NCBI GenBank assembly: GCA_963822145.1
Contig: CAWGGG010000004.1
Span: 186,001-250,000, forward strand
Source of the DNA: UBA5072 sp963822145
Lineage (GTDB): Bacteria; Bacteroidota; Bacteroidia; Bacteroidales; UBA10428
Length of the DNA: 64,000 nucleotides
Direction: 5' to 3'
Positions 25,474 to 33,601 of the stretch are shown piece after piece (positions within the stretch are counted from its first letter, which is position 1; every line of letters starts with the position of its first letter). Under the pieces are notes generated by a model that saw nothing but the letters and a program-made list of their open reading frames with translations, was not told where the DNA came from and did not search any database. The position numbers were made by a program, and so were the translations under genes.

Positions 25474-27249
25474 TCAAATGTAAATGATTTTTTTGCTTTT
25501 ATCCACGTAATGGGTATGGAGCAGTTTATGGGATTTTTCACTCATGGGCTTTCCCAGGAACTCCTCATAAAGCTTGAGGATATAAGGATTCTCGTGTGAT
25601 TTGCGTATGGGTTTGTTGACATCCTCACGATATATGGCGGCCATTCTGCTCTTTAGGATTTCAAAATTCCCGTGGTGCAGGGGCTGGCCACCACCTCCGA
25701 TACAACCTCCCGGACAGGCCATGATTTCAATCGCATGGTAACTCGATTTACCGCTCCGGATATCCTCGAGTAACCTGCGGGCATTGCCCAGTCCATGTGC
25801 AATGCCTATTTTTATGGGCTGACCGTTGAAATCGATTGTAGCGTCCCGGATACCCTCCATGCCGCGCAATACCTCGAAATCAACTTTTTCCAGCTTCTTC
25901 TTGGTGAAAAGCTCGTAGGCAGTTCTTACGGCTGCTTCAATTACGCCACCCGTGGCACCAAAAATAACCGCAGCGCCTGAGGATTCACCCAGGGGATTGT
26001 CAAATTCCTCATCAGGCAGACTGTGGAAATCAATGTTGGCCTGCTTGATCAGGTGAGCGAGCTCCCGCGTAGATACCGAGTAATCTACATCGGGATTTCC
26101 ATCCACCTTGAATTCATCGCGGGTGCATTCATATTTCTTGGCCAGGCAGGGCATGATTGAAACCACCACCATGTCCTGGCGTCTCACCTTGATTTTGTCT
26201 CCAAAATAGGTTTTGGCTATGGAGCCGAACATTTGTTGCGGTGAGCGGGCCGTGGAAGGGATTTCCAGCATATCCACGAACTGCGATTCAAAGAAATTCA
26301 CCCAGCCCGGGCAGCATGATGTAAGAATGGGCAGTTTAACCGATTTATCCCCATTCAGATGGCGTGTCAACCGGTCGAGCATTTCAGTGCCTTCCTCCAG
26401 AATGGTGAGGTCTGCGCTGAAGTCGGTATCAAATACATACTTGAATCCAAGTCTTCTCAAAGCAGCCACCATTTTGCCTGTGACCAGGGTGCCGGCAGGC
26501 AGGTCGAACATTTCTCCCAGGGCAGCCCTGACAGCCGGGGCGGTCTGTACAATAACTGTTTTTGAAGGATTGGCCAGGTCGCGTATGAGTTGCCGGGTAT
26601 GATCCACTTCGGTGAGCGCTCCGGTAGGACATACGGCAACACACTGCCCGCAATAGGTACATACAGAATCTTCAAGATCCATTTCAAATGCCGGGGCAAC
26701 AACCGACATAAAGCCGCGGTTGATGGCCGACAGGGCACCTACGGTCTGGAAATCGTTACACATGGTCTCACAGCGGCGGCACATGATGCACTTATTCAGA
26801 TCACGAATGATGGCCGGGGAGGTGTCCAAGCGGTAAGTGGACATTTCTGAGATATCTTCATTGTGAATTTCGCGTATTCCCATCTTAATGGCCATATTCT
26901 GCAAATCGCAGTTGCCTGACTTCGCGCAGGTAAGGCATTCCTTGGGATGATCCGACAGGATAAGTTCCAGTACCGTTCTCCGCGCATTCAACACCCGGAT
27001 GGAATGTGTTTTAACAACCATACCTTCAGCCACATCGGTGGAACAACTTGGTGCCAGGTTCCGCCGGCCTTCCACTTCCACAACGCATACACGGCATCCC
27101 CCGGGTTTGTGTTCGATATTCAGATCCTTCAGATCCATGTAACAAAGCACGGGAATTTCAATGCCAGCTTGCTTGGCAGCTTTGTAAACTGAGGTTCCCC
27201 TGGGAACTTCAATCTGTTTATTATCAATTGTGAGTTTTACCATTTCCAT
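25474..27249 (-). CDS. hydA: Catalytic subunit of NADH-dependent [FeFe] hydrogenase (HydA/HndD)
   Basis: 591 residues. In order: a [2Fe-2S] ferredoxin domain (Cys36, 52, 55, 69); a His/3Cys [4Fe-4S] site (His101, Cys105, 108, 114); two [4Fe-4S] ferredoxin clusters (Cys154-164, Cys197-207); the H-cluster domain; and a small-subunit-like C-terminus. All three H-cluster motifs are intact: TSCCPGW (Cys312, Cys313), MPCLAKKYE (Cys367) and MACPGGCIGGGGQP (Cys512, Cys516). It makes or oxidises H2, probably coupling NADH and ferredoxin as in bifurcating HydABC enzymes. No hydEFG maturation genes are in the window. Confidence 0.97.
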   Translation of the reverse strand: MEMVKLTIDNKQIEVPRGTSVYKAAKQAGIEIPVLCYMDLKDLNIEHKPGGCRVCVVEVEGRRNLAPSCSTDVAEGMVVKTHSIRVLNARRTVLELILSDHPKECLTCAKSGNCDLQNMAIKMGIREIHNEDISEMSTYRLDTSPAIIRDLNKCIMCRRCETMCNDFQTVGALSAINRGFMSVVAPAFEMDLEDSVCTYCGQCVAVCPTGALTEVDHTRQLIRDLANPSKTVIVQTAPAVRAALGEMFDLPAGTLVTGKMVAALRRLGFKYVFDTDFSADLTILEEGTEMLDRLTRHLNGDKSVKLPILTSCCPGWVNFFESQFVDMLEIPSTARSPQQMFGSIAKTYFGDKIKVRRQDMVVVSIMPCLAKKYECTRDEFKVDGNPDVDYSVSTRELAHLIKQANIDFHSLPDEEFDNPLGESSGAAVIFGATGGVIEAAVRTAYELFTKKKLEKVDFEVLRGMEGIRDATIDFNGQPIKIGIAHGLGNARRLLEDIRSGKSSYHAIEIMACPGGCIGGGGQPLHHGNFEILKSRMAAIYREDVNKPIRKSHENPYILKLYEEFLGKPMSEKSHKLLHTHYVDKSKKIIYI

Positions 27250-27260
27250 TTTGCAGTCAA

Positions 27261-29054
27261 TTAATTTACGATTACAGCATTAAATTTACAACGGTCCATG
27301 CAGGCACCGCACTTGATGCAAAGCGATGGGTTGATGTTGTGTACTTCTTTTCTTTCGCCGGTTATGGCGCCCACCGGACAAGCCCTGGCGCATGCGGTAC
27401 AGCCAACGCAGTTTTCCGGCACAACCTCATAGGTCATCAGCGCTTTACAAACTCCCGAAGGGCATTTCTTTTCATTGATATGGGCTTCATATTCCTCGCG
27501 GAAGTTCTCCATAATGGAAAGCACCGGGTTGGGAGCAGATTGTCCGAGCATACACAGGGAGGTGTCCCGGATTACCATGCCCAGGTTGATGAGCCTTTCA
27601 ATATCTTCTTTTGTTCCGTTGCCCTTGGTGATATGTATCAGCAATTCGTGCATGCGTTTGTTTCCGACACGGCAGGGGGTGCACTTTCCGCACGATTCGT
27701 CCACCGTGAAGTCAAGGAAATACTTGGCGACATCCACCATGCAGTCGTCCTCATCCATAATGATCATTCCGCCTGAACCCATCATCGCACCGGCTGCAAT
27801 CAGGCTTTCATATTCTATCGGCACATCCAGGTGCTTATAGGTAAGGCATCCTCCTGACGGGCCCCCGATCTGGACACCCTTGAATTTTTTACCGTTTTTG
27901 ATACCGCCGCCAATCTCGAAGATCACTTCACGAAGGGTAATACCCATGGGGACTTCAATAAGGCCAACATTATTGACCTTACCGGCCAGTGCAAATACCT
28001 TGGTTCCTTTTGATTTTTCCGTCCCGATGCTGCTGTACCACTCGTATCCTTTGTTAATGATCACCGGTACGCTGGCAAAGGTCTCTACATTGTTGACATT
28101 GGTGGGTTTTCCCAGGTAACCTTTTACAGAAGGGAAGGGCGGTTTCATGGTGGGCTCACCGCGGCCGCCTTCCATGGAATGGATCAGGGCCGTTTCTTCA
28201 CCACATACAAAAGCGCCAGCTCCATAGCGGAGGTTTATGTCGAAACTGAAATTCGTTCCAAAAATGTTGTCGCCCAACAGACCATATTCCCTGGCCTGGT
28301 TGATCGCATTTTTGAGCCTTTCGATGGCCAGCGGGTATTCGGCTCGGATGTAAACCAGTCCGTTGGAGGCTCCGGTGCAGTAACCGTTTATGGCCATGGC
28401 TTCGATCACTGTGTGCGGGTCTCCTTCCAGGATCGAGCGGTCCATAAAGGCCCCAGGGTCACCTTCATCAGCATTGCACACTACGTATTTTTCATTGCCG
28501 GGTGATTGCCGGGTGATCTCCCATTTGAGTCCGGTCGGGAATCCTGCGCCGCCTCTTCCCCGGAGTCCGGATTTTTTGATGATTTCGATGGTCTCTTCAG
28601 GGGTCATGGAGGTAAGAACCTTTCCCAGTGCGGAATAACCGTCTCGGGCGATGTATTCCTCAACATTCTCGGGGTCAATCACTCCGCAGTTGCGCAGTGC
28701 AATTCTAACCTGCTTTTTATAGAAATCCATACCCTTGGAGTCGGTGATGATCTTGTCCGATTTGGGATCCTTATAAAGCAAACGGGATACCTTACGGCCC
28801 TTCACGATATGCTCTTCTACAATTTCCTTTGCATCCTCGGGTTTTACCTGGGTGTAAAAGGTGTTATCGGGAATGATCTTGACAATAGGGCCCTTTTCAC
28901 AAAATCCGAAACAACCGGTGCTCACCACTTGTGCGAAATCGCTGAGGCCCTGGTTGTTGATCTCAATGCGCAGGTGTTCTGCCAGGATTTGACTTTGCGA
29001 TGATTTACATCCTGTACCCCCGCATACCAGTAAATGAATTTTATAATCCGCCAT
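27261..29054 (-). CDS. hydB: NuoF-like flavin/NADH subunit of [FeFe] hydrogenase (HydB/HndC)
   Basis: 597 residues. N-terminal thioredoxin-like [2Fe-2S] domain (Cys11, 16, 48, 52) precedes the 51-kDa NADH/FMN domain (GLRGRGGAGFPTGLKWE at about 163-179). An [4Fe-4S] site follows (ESCGKCTPCRVG), then two C-terminal [4Fe-4S] ferredoxin motifs (CVGCTACARACP, CIKCGACMDRC). The fused N- and C-terminal Fe-S domains are the HydB arrangement seen in bifurcating hydrogenases rather than complex I. It is 11 bp from hydA and follows the HndB-like gene by 23 bp. Confidence 0.96.
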   Translation of the reverse strand: MADYKIHLLVCGGTGCKSSQSQILAEHLRIEINNQGLSDFAQVVSTGCFGFCEKGPIVKIIPDNTFYTQVKPEDAKEIVEEHIVKGRKVSRLLYKDPKSDKIITDSKGMDFYKKQVRIALRNCGVIDPENVEEYIARDGYSALGKVLTSMTPEETIEIIKKSGLRGRGGAGFPTGLKWEITRQSPGNEKYVVCNADEGDPGAFMDRSILEGDPHTVIEAMAINGYCTGASNGLVYIRAEYPLAIERLKNAINQAREYGLLGDNIFGTNFSFDINLRYGAGAFVCGEETALIHSMEGGRGEPTMKPPFPSVKGYLGKPTNVNNVETFASVPVIINKGYEWYSSIGTEKSKGTKVFALAGKVNNVGLIEVPMGITLREVIFEIGGGIKNGKKFKGVQIGGPSGGCLTYKHLDVPIEYESLIAAGAMMGSGGMIIMDEDDCMVDVAKYFLDFTVDESCGKCTPCRVGNKRMHELLIHITKGNGTKEDIERLINLGMVIRDTSLCMLGQSAPNPVLSIMENFREEYEAHINEKKCPSGVCKALMTYEVVPENCVGCTACARACPVGAITGERKEVHNINPSLCIKCGACMDRCKFNAVIVN

Positions 29055-29077
29055 GGATAGTTACCTCCTTAATTATA

Positions 29078-29476
29078 TTATTGATCAATTTTCTTATAGT
29101 TAACCGGAATGATACCTTCTACCAGCATGCCTCCCTTGATATACTTTTCAATGATCTCATCGGCCTTTTTTACATCTACATAACCGAATACCATGGATTC
29201 TTTGCCCGGAAGGGTCACCTCTACCGTGGGTTCCGCATAGCAGTATCCCATGCAACCAGTCTGTGTTACTACAGCATCAATGTTTCTCTTGTCGAGTTCA
29301 TCAACAATATAATTCATGGTCTCCCTCGATCCGGTGGCGATACAGCACGTGGCCATGGCCACTTTCACTTGTACCAGCTGGTCGGATGTTTCACTTTTAT
29401 CCCTGAGTTTTGTTTTTGTCTGAAGTTTATCCTTCAACTCCCTCAGATCAGCCAGATTTTTGATTTTGTTCGTCAT
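29078..29476 (-). CDS. HndB-like thioredoxin-fold [2Fe-2S] protein
   Basis: 132 residues. A charged N-terminal helix (KIKNLADLRELKDKLQTKTKLRD) precedes a [2Fe-2S] domain with Cys44/Cys45 and Cys75/Cys79 (TQTGCMGYC). Matching HndB-type genes occur between regulatory genes and hydBA in other anaerobes, for example the HndABCD complex of Desulfovibrio. It may be a fourth hydrogenase subunit or an electron-transfer adaptor. It lies 23 bp ahead of hydB and 42 bp after the HATPase gene, in the same operon. Confidence 0.88.
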   Translation of the reverse strand: MTNKIKNLADLRELKDKLQTKTKLRDKSETSDQLVQVKVAMATCCIATGSRETMNYIVDELDKRNIDAVVTQTGCMGYCYAEPTVEVTLPGKESMVFGYVDVKKADEIIEKYIKGGMLVEGIIPVNYKKIDQ

Positions 29477-29518
29477 ATTACAGGATTATAGATTCAATAA
29501 AAATAATTCTAAAATGCT

Positions 29519-30082
29519 TCATATAGATTTTTTATTTGTTGTTTTATCCAATTCCGCCAGGTTATCCCGGATGAATTCCGTGATGTGATCCAATACTTCC
29601 CTGGTGTTTAGATTAATGCCCTCCAATTCCCTGCGGATGTCTGCCGTATCGAGGTCAAATCCGTCCTCATCCAGCCGGTACCTGAAAATGATATCCCTGT
29701 CGGGATTACCGGAGATCAGGTTCCTGAAAGTCAGTGCCAGGTCGCCGCGTGGGATCATATCGATATGATCACTATTGAAAATGGCCATTACCTTGGTTCC
29801 CTGGTTTTTAGCGGATTCCATGGTAACGGTACCCCCGGTAAGCTCTGCATTCTGTTTCAGCAATGGTATACCCAGTCCCACTTTTTTAGTCACCGATGTG
29901 GTGAAGAATGGATCACTTGCCCTTTCCACCATATTTTTACTCATTCCGTGGCCGTTATCCCGAATGGTCAATGCAAGCACACCGGTGTGGCTGTTTTCAG
30001 TTATGATGGTCTCAATCACACTGGCCCCGGCATTCAGGGAATTCCGGACAATATCCAGGATATGATAGGAAAGGTCTTTCAT
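29519..30082 (-). CDS. Stand-alone histidine-kinase-type ATPase domain protein in the hydrogenase operon
   Basis: 187 residues. It is a GHKL/HATPase fold without a phosphoacceptor domain. N box is IVRNSLNAGASVIE, G1 box is IRDNGHGMS, ATP-lid region is TTSVTKKVGLGIPLLKQNAELTGG, and G2 is KNQGTKVMAIF. The C-terminal 70 residues are an extra helical part (IRRELEGINLNTREVLDHITEFI). Similar genes lie beside hydABC in Thermotoga and clostridia. Probably a kinase, anti-sigma-like or partner-switch protein; not demonstrated. Its ATG overlaps the stop of the PHP gene as ATGA, so translation is coupled. Confidence 0.85.
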   Translation of the reverse strand: MKDLSYHILDIVRNSLNAGASVIETIITENSHTGVLALTIRDNGHGMSKNMVERASDPFFTTSVTKKVGLGIPLLKQNAELTGGTVTMESAKNQGTKVMAIFNSDHIDMIPRGDLALTFRNLISGNPDRDIIFRYRLDEDGFDLDTADIRRELEGINLNTREVLDHITEFIRDNLAELDKTTNKKSI

Positions 30083-30819
30083 GATATCCTAATCTTTCTG
30101 CCGTTCTCACAGTTCAGGGCCTGCCGCATCTCCATAAAATCAGGTTGTTCCAGATACCATTCCGTTACTGATGCTCCGATCTGCTCCAGAGAATGGGCAT
30201 CTGAGCTGGCAACCAGACAATAGTCACGGGTCTCGGGATGTTCCGTCAGGAAGTTATTGGTTTCGGCGGTTTGTGCCACTTCCAGGGCATCTGCCCTCAG
30301 GTTGCGGGGCAGAAAACCGAGCTGGCTGTAAAGTCCGTTGTGCAACCTGTTGATGTGCGCTGGAATAAAAAATCCGCCGAGTTCGTGCACCCGGTCCGCG
30401 ATCTCATTTATACCCAGTTGCAGGGAGGCCACGAGAAGCCTGTATTCTTCCTCCAGTATATTTTCTTCCTCATCTACCAGGTACTGGTGTCCGAAGAATT
30501 CAGGTTTGTTCCGGATGACCGTCAGGTATTGGTCGATTACCTGCTGAAATCGATCTGCTTTGGATATGTTTTCAAAGAACGTCAGACAATGTATCTCTTC
30601 CCTTGTATTGATTTCTGCACCAGCGATCACGGTTATCCCGTACTTTTCACCGATATGTTGTGCCAGCCTGCAGTGCCGCGTGCTGTTATGATCCGTAATG
30701 CCGATGATATCAAGTTTTTTCATAGCCGCCTGCCGGATGATATTAACCGGACTCATATCCAAACCACTGCAAGGAGAAAGCACGGTGTGAATATGTATAT
30801 CCGCTTTATACCAGCGCAT
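30079..30819 (-). CDS. PHP-domain phosphoesterase-like protein
   Basis: 246 residues. PHP motifs are: DIHIHTVLSPCSG (His9, His11), GITDHNSTRHC (Asp43-His44), AGAEINT, FIPAHINR and the C-terminal LVASSDAHSLEQIG. These are metal-binding motifs of phosphatase/nuclease-type enzymes such as HisK-like histidinol phosphatase. Placed between a HATPase and a DRTGG gene, it could remove phosphate in a signalling chain, but the substrate is unknown. It overlaps both neighbours (4 bp at its end, 14 bp at its start), showing tight operon packing. Confidence 0.87.
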   Translation of the reverse strand: MRWYKADIHIHTVLSPCSGLDMSPVNIIRQAAMKKLDIIGITDHNSTRHCRLAQHIGEKYGITVIAGAEINTREEIHCLTFFENISKADRFQQVIDQYLTVIRNKPEFFGHQYLVDEEENILEEEYRLLVASLQLGINEIADRVHELGGFFIPAHINRLHNGLYSQLGFLPRNLRADALEVAQTAETNNFLTEHPETRDYCLVASSDAHSLEQIGASVTEWYLEQPDFMEMRQALNCENGRKIRIS

Positions 30820-31153
30820 TCCCTTCCATCAATTTATAAAGTCTGCCGCATATGGCAAAAGAACTTTTGTCAGTACCCAGGACAACCAGACCTTCCGATG
30901 TAGCGGTTTCCATGGTGTCCTCATCCGGTTTCCCGCCGTTGACGATAAGAACTGCCGAAAGATCTTTGAGCGATGAAACGGCCAGGATATTCTTATGCGT
31001 CTGCATGGTGATCCACAGTTCTCCTTCCCGGGCTCTTCCCATCACGTCGCTCAGCAGATCGGAAGCATAGGCCCCTTTAACCGGCCGGTTGATATGATCC
31101 GCTCCGGCGAATACATGCAGATTCAATTCATTAATTATGGTTTTGATCGTCAT
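30806..31153 (-). CDS. DRTGG-domain protein, copy 1
   Basis: About 115 residues from the ATG at 31153 (MTIKTIINELNLHVFAG). Longer starts up to 31180 exist but add only a few Met-rich residues. It matches the DRTGG ligand-binding/regulatory fold: GAYASDLLSDVMGRAREGELWITMQTH, then AVLIVNGGKPDEDTMETATSEGLVVLGT. In other proteins this domain lies between CBS or phosphotransacetylase modules and may bind nucleotides. It is a distant paralogue of the 114-residue protein at 33119. The gene overlaps the PHP start by 14 bp. Confidence 0.8.
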   Translation of the reverse strand: MTIKTIINELNLHVFAGADHINRPVKGAYASDLLSDVMGRAREGELWITMQTHKNILAVSSLKDLSAVLIVNGGKPDEDTMETATSEGLVVLGTDKSSFAICGRLYKLMEGNALV

Positions 31154-31204
31154 CATTTTTATCATTTCGGGCTGACACATCGGTCAGTCCCTTCGTTATT
31201 ATTT

Positions 31205-31285
31205 TATTCACCTAATCACCTAATCACCTAATCACCTAATCACCTAATCACCTAATCACCTAATCACTTCATCACTTCATCACCT
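31205..31285. repeat. Octamer tandem array (CACCTAAT units)
   Basis: About seven copies of CACCTAAT, decaying into CACTTCAT copies toward 31285, fill the gap between the DRTGG gene and the stop of the hydrogenase-like gene at 31288. On the coding strand the unit reads GTGATTAG and is rich in stop codons. It lies inside the operon, so it would be transcribed. Confidence 0.85.
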
Positions 31286-31287
31286 TC

Positions 31288-32640
31288 TCATTCCGGCAGC
31301 ATGTTCTTAAACCTCATGTTCCCCCAGATCTCCTCTGTATAATTTACCACCTGGTTCATGGATTCCCCGCCCTTGACCTTGATGGCAACAAATACGCAAT
31401 CGCTGGTATGGGCACGGTGCTGCACGACATCCTCGGCCAGTGCCCGGCAGTTCGGTGAACCGCAGGCAGCACAATCGATACCGGGCAGGTAGCTGTTGAT
31501 TTTCTCAATCTTCCTCATTTTTTTCATGGCCTGTACAATATCCTCATCCAGTTTCATGATTGATCTGGGTTCGATCCCACCGAGTGAGGCATTGGCAATG
31601 ACATGATCTTTATATCGTGTTATGGTTTTGTTATCAAATATCTTTCCCTGGTTCTTGTCGATGAAATACTGCTCGGCCCGCATGTGCAGCCGCTCGGAAA
31701 CCAGGAACCGGTTTGTGGTGGAAAGAATGCCACCGGCGCAGCTTTCATCACATGCCCGCATCTCAATGAAATCAAACCGTCCCAATGTGTTGTTTTCAAG
31801 TTTTTCAAGGAATTCAATCGCATTGAAGATTCCGTCAATCGATAAACAACGGCCGTGGATATGCCGGGCCTCCCCGCCGGTAAGTGTCCATACCATTTCT
31901 TCGGGGTGCAGCTGTTCTTTCTCGGGAACAATGCAAAACCCTTTTTCTTCACGATTGATCACCGAATACACCTTGTTGAACAGGGTGTTCATATTGATAA
32001 CACCGTTGATGGGGGATTTTTCTTCGCCAACAGGACTCTTGACCGCGGCAATCTTGGCAGCACAGGGGGTCACATAATATATACCAATGTTGTTATCAGG
32101 TATTCCCTGGTCCATCAGTTTTCTCCGAAAGGAGATTGCAGCCAGGTCCAGCGGCGCCTTAAAGGTCATGATATTCGAGGTGAGTGCAGGGAATCTCACC
32201 TGGATCAGCCTGACAATCGCCGGACAGAAAGAAGAAATCACCGGTCGGATATCCGGTTTTTCAGCGAGGTACTGATTGATCAGCTCAATCAGCACTCCTG
32301 AACCATGCTCAGCTTCATAAACATGGGTAAAGCCCTCTTCCATCATACCGCTGTAGATTTTGCGGGTGGCTATGTTGCGCGGAAACTGACCAATGAATAC
32401 CGAAGGTACCAGGGCCACCCGGTAGTCGTGTTCAAAAATCCGTCTGAAATCATCTTCTTCATTGATGATAGCGTTAACCGGACAGACCCGCATGCATTCA
32501 CCACAGTCGACACACCTTTCCGCAATAAGACGCGCTTTGCCCTTTTTGACGCGCAACGCCTCTGTGGGGCATGCCTTAATGCAATGTGTGCATCCCATGC
32601 ATACATCTTCCTGAATCTTCAATGCATGATGAAATGCCAT
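31288..32640 (-). CDS. Ferredoxin/[FeFe]-hydrogenase-like protein with degenerate H-cluster motifs (putative sensor)
   Basis: 450 residues. Two [4Fe-4S] ferredoxin motifs (Cys14-24 and Cys43-53) come first. A hydrogenase large-subunit fold follows whose motifs are altered: SSFCP (Cys139), TPCAAK (Cys193) and RACDESCAGG (Cys297, Cys301). The proton-relay Cys of TSCCP is replaced by Phe138, and the GGGxP of motif 3 is lost. The C-terminus adds a CAACGSPNCRALAEDVV Fe-S domain (Cys390-398 and Cys415). It resembles the Fe-S protein found beside Thermotoga hydABC, called HsfB-like by some authors. It is more likely a redox or H2 sensor than an enzyme. Confidence 0.88.
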   Translation of the reverse strand: MAFHHALKIQEDVCMGCTHCIKACPTEALRVKKGKARLIAERCVDCGECMRVCPVNAIINEEDDFRRIFEHDYRVALVPSVFIGQFPRNIATRKIYSGMMEEGFTHVYEAEHGSGVLIELINQYLAEKPDIRPVISSFCPAIVRLIQVRFPALTSNIMTFKAPLDLAAISFRRKLMDQGIPDNNIGIYYVTPCAAKIAAVKSPVGEEKSPINGVINMNTLFNKVYSVINREEKGFCIVPEKEQLHPEEMVWTLTGGEARHIHGRCLSIDGIFNAIEFLEKLENNTLGRFDFIEMRACDESCAGGILSTTNRFLVSERLHMRAEQYFIDKNQGKIFDNKTITRYKDHVIANASLGGIEPRSIMKLDEDIVQAMKKMRKIEKINSYLPGIDCAACGSPNCRALAEDVVQHRAHTSDCVFVAIKVKGGESMNQVVNYTEEIWGNMRFKNMLPE

Positions 32641-32642
32641 GA

Positions 32643-33077
32643 TCAGGTTTGTTTTGTATTCATATAGGTAGTCATTTCCACGACTGTGCCCTTGTTTATC
32701 TCGCTGTGAATATGAAGTTTATCAGTATTCTTTTTGATGTTGGCCAATCCCATGCCGGCGCCAAATCCCATTTCACGGACCTTTTCAGATGCCGTTGAAT
32801 AACCTTCCTGCATGGCTTTACTGATGTCGGGTATACCGGGTCCTTCATCCTCAACACATACCATAATCCTTGTTGGATTGATCAGCACCTTCATAATCCC
32901 CCGGAAAGCATGGGCCACCACATTCACTTCGGCCTCGTATGTGGCAACTGCAATTCGCCGCACCATGGCCGGATCAAGATTGAGCTGGTTCAAAATCTTT
33001 TTAATGTTGCTGGAAGCATGTCCTGCCTTCACAAAATCACCTCCCTCGATCGGATATTCAAATTTCATCTCTTTCAT
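32643..33077 (-). CDS. RsbW/RsbT-like serine kinase ATPase domain protein
   Basis: 144 residues, a single HATPase domain of the anti-sigma/serine-kinase type. N box is AVATYEAEVNVVAHA, G1 box is EDEGPGIPD, and the lid region is GFGAGMGLANIKKNTD. Unlike the 187-residue HATPase at 29519, this one has the compact RsbT/RsbW shape used in partner-switching. No STAS or sigma-factor gene is next to it, so the target may be the DRTGG or hydrogenase-like proteins. The gene ends 2 bp before the hydrogenase-like gene starts. Confidence 0.87.
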   Translation of the reverse strand: MKEMKFEYPIEGGDFVKAGHASSNIKKILNQLNLDPAMVRRIAVATYEAEVNVVAHAFRGIMKVLINPTRIMVCVEDEGPGIPDISKAMQEGYSTASEKVREMGFGAGMGLANIKKNTDKLHIHSEINKGTVVEMTTYMNTKQT

Positions 33078-33118
33078 GATTCACCGGCAGTTGGGTTTTA
33101 TTCAAAAAGCCCGGCAAT

Positions 33119-33463
33119 TCAATATAGGGGCTTTACACCGCCCTGGTAGAGCTTTCCACTGGTTCCAAACATCGAACCTGCGGTTTCGACTATCACCAGT
33201 CCAATATCGTTGGCCAGGTGAACCATCTCCTGATTGGCCTTTTTGTTGCGAACCAGCAGCACACAGGATACCTCCGCCATTTCGGCGGTACGGATGGTCT
33301 GCAGGTTGGCCACACCGGTAATCAGCAATATCCCGGTCTTATTGATGGTCAGTACATCGCTTAACAGATCTGATGAGAAGGCATGGGATATCTCTGTTCC
33401 GAGAAACTCCTGTCCGCATATCACACTGCCCCCGGTCATACCTACAATTTCATCTATCCTCAT
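33119..33463 (-). CDS. DRTGG-domain protein, copy 2, first gene of the hydrogenase operon
   Basis: 114 residues. MRIDEIVGMTGGSVICGQEFLGTEI is followed by the DRTGG fold: HAFSSDLLSDVLTINKTGILLITGVAN, then CVLLVRNKKANQEMVHLANDIGLVIVET. It shares SDLLSDV and the general layout with the copy at 30806, so the two form a pair, each near a HATPase gene. As the first gene after the Rex-like sites it heads the transcript. The ligand is unknown. A C-terminal FGTSGKLYQGG motif parallels the FAICGRLYKLM end of copy 1. Confidence 0.83.
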   Translation of the reverse strand: MRIDEIVGMTGGSVICGQEFLGTEISHAFSSDLLSDVLTINKTGILLITGVANLQTIRTAEMAEVSCVLLVRNKKANQEMVHLANDIGLVIVETAGSMFGTSGKLYQGGVKPLY

Positions 33464-33496
33464 GCATTCAACCCATTAGTGCAGACTTCAAAACCA

Positions 33497-33530
33497 CAAT
33501 CATACGAAAGCCTGAAAATTCTGTTACAAA
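33497..33530 (-). promoter_or_regulatory. Candidate promoter of the hydrogenase operon
   Basis: TATGATTG (33497-33504, minus strand) is one mismatch from TAnnTTTG and lies 33 bp before the first ATG. A TTTG (33527-33530) sits 22 bp upstream, slightly longer than usual, and falls within the proximal Rex-like site. Tentative. Confidence 0.35.
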
Positions 33531-33538
33531 AATAACAA
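33521..33538. promoter_or_regulatory. Rex-like operator, promoter-proximal
   Basis: CTGTTACAAAAATAACAA matches TTGTTA-N6-TAACAA at 11 of 12 specified positions. Its centre is 23 bp from that of the perfect site next to it, about two helical turns, which would allow two dimers on one DNA face. Confidence 0.5.
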
Positions 33539-33568
33539 TTTTATTGTTATTTAAATAACAATAAAATT
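33537..33568. promoter_or_regulatory. 32-bp perfect palindrome containing a Rex-like operator
   Basis: Both 16-base arms are exact complements. The core TTGTTATTTAAATAACAA (33544-33561) has the 6-6-6 layout of Rex operators, which respond to NADH/NAD+. It lies 74 bp or more upstream of the first hydrogenase-operon gene and downstream of hypB. AT-richness makes chance palindromes likelier, but 16-base arms are far beyond expectation. Confidence 0.65.
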
Positions 33569-33601
33569 ATTAGTGCAATAATATATACTGATTCTAAATT
33601 A

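Noticed and set aside
31205..31285. Regular repeats considered as a CRISPR array
   Set aside because: The unit is 8 bp with no spacers; no cas genes are present. The same holds for the other short arrays.
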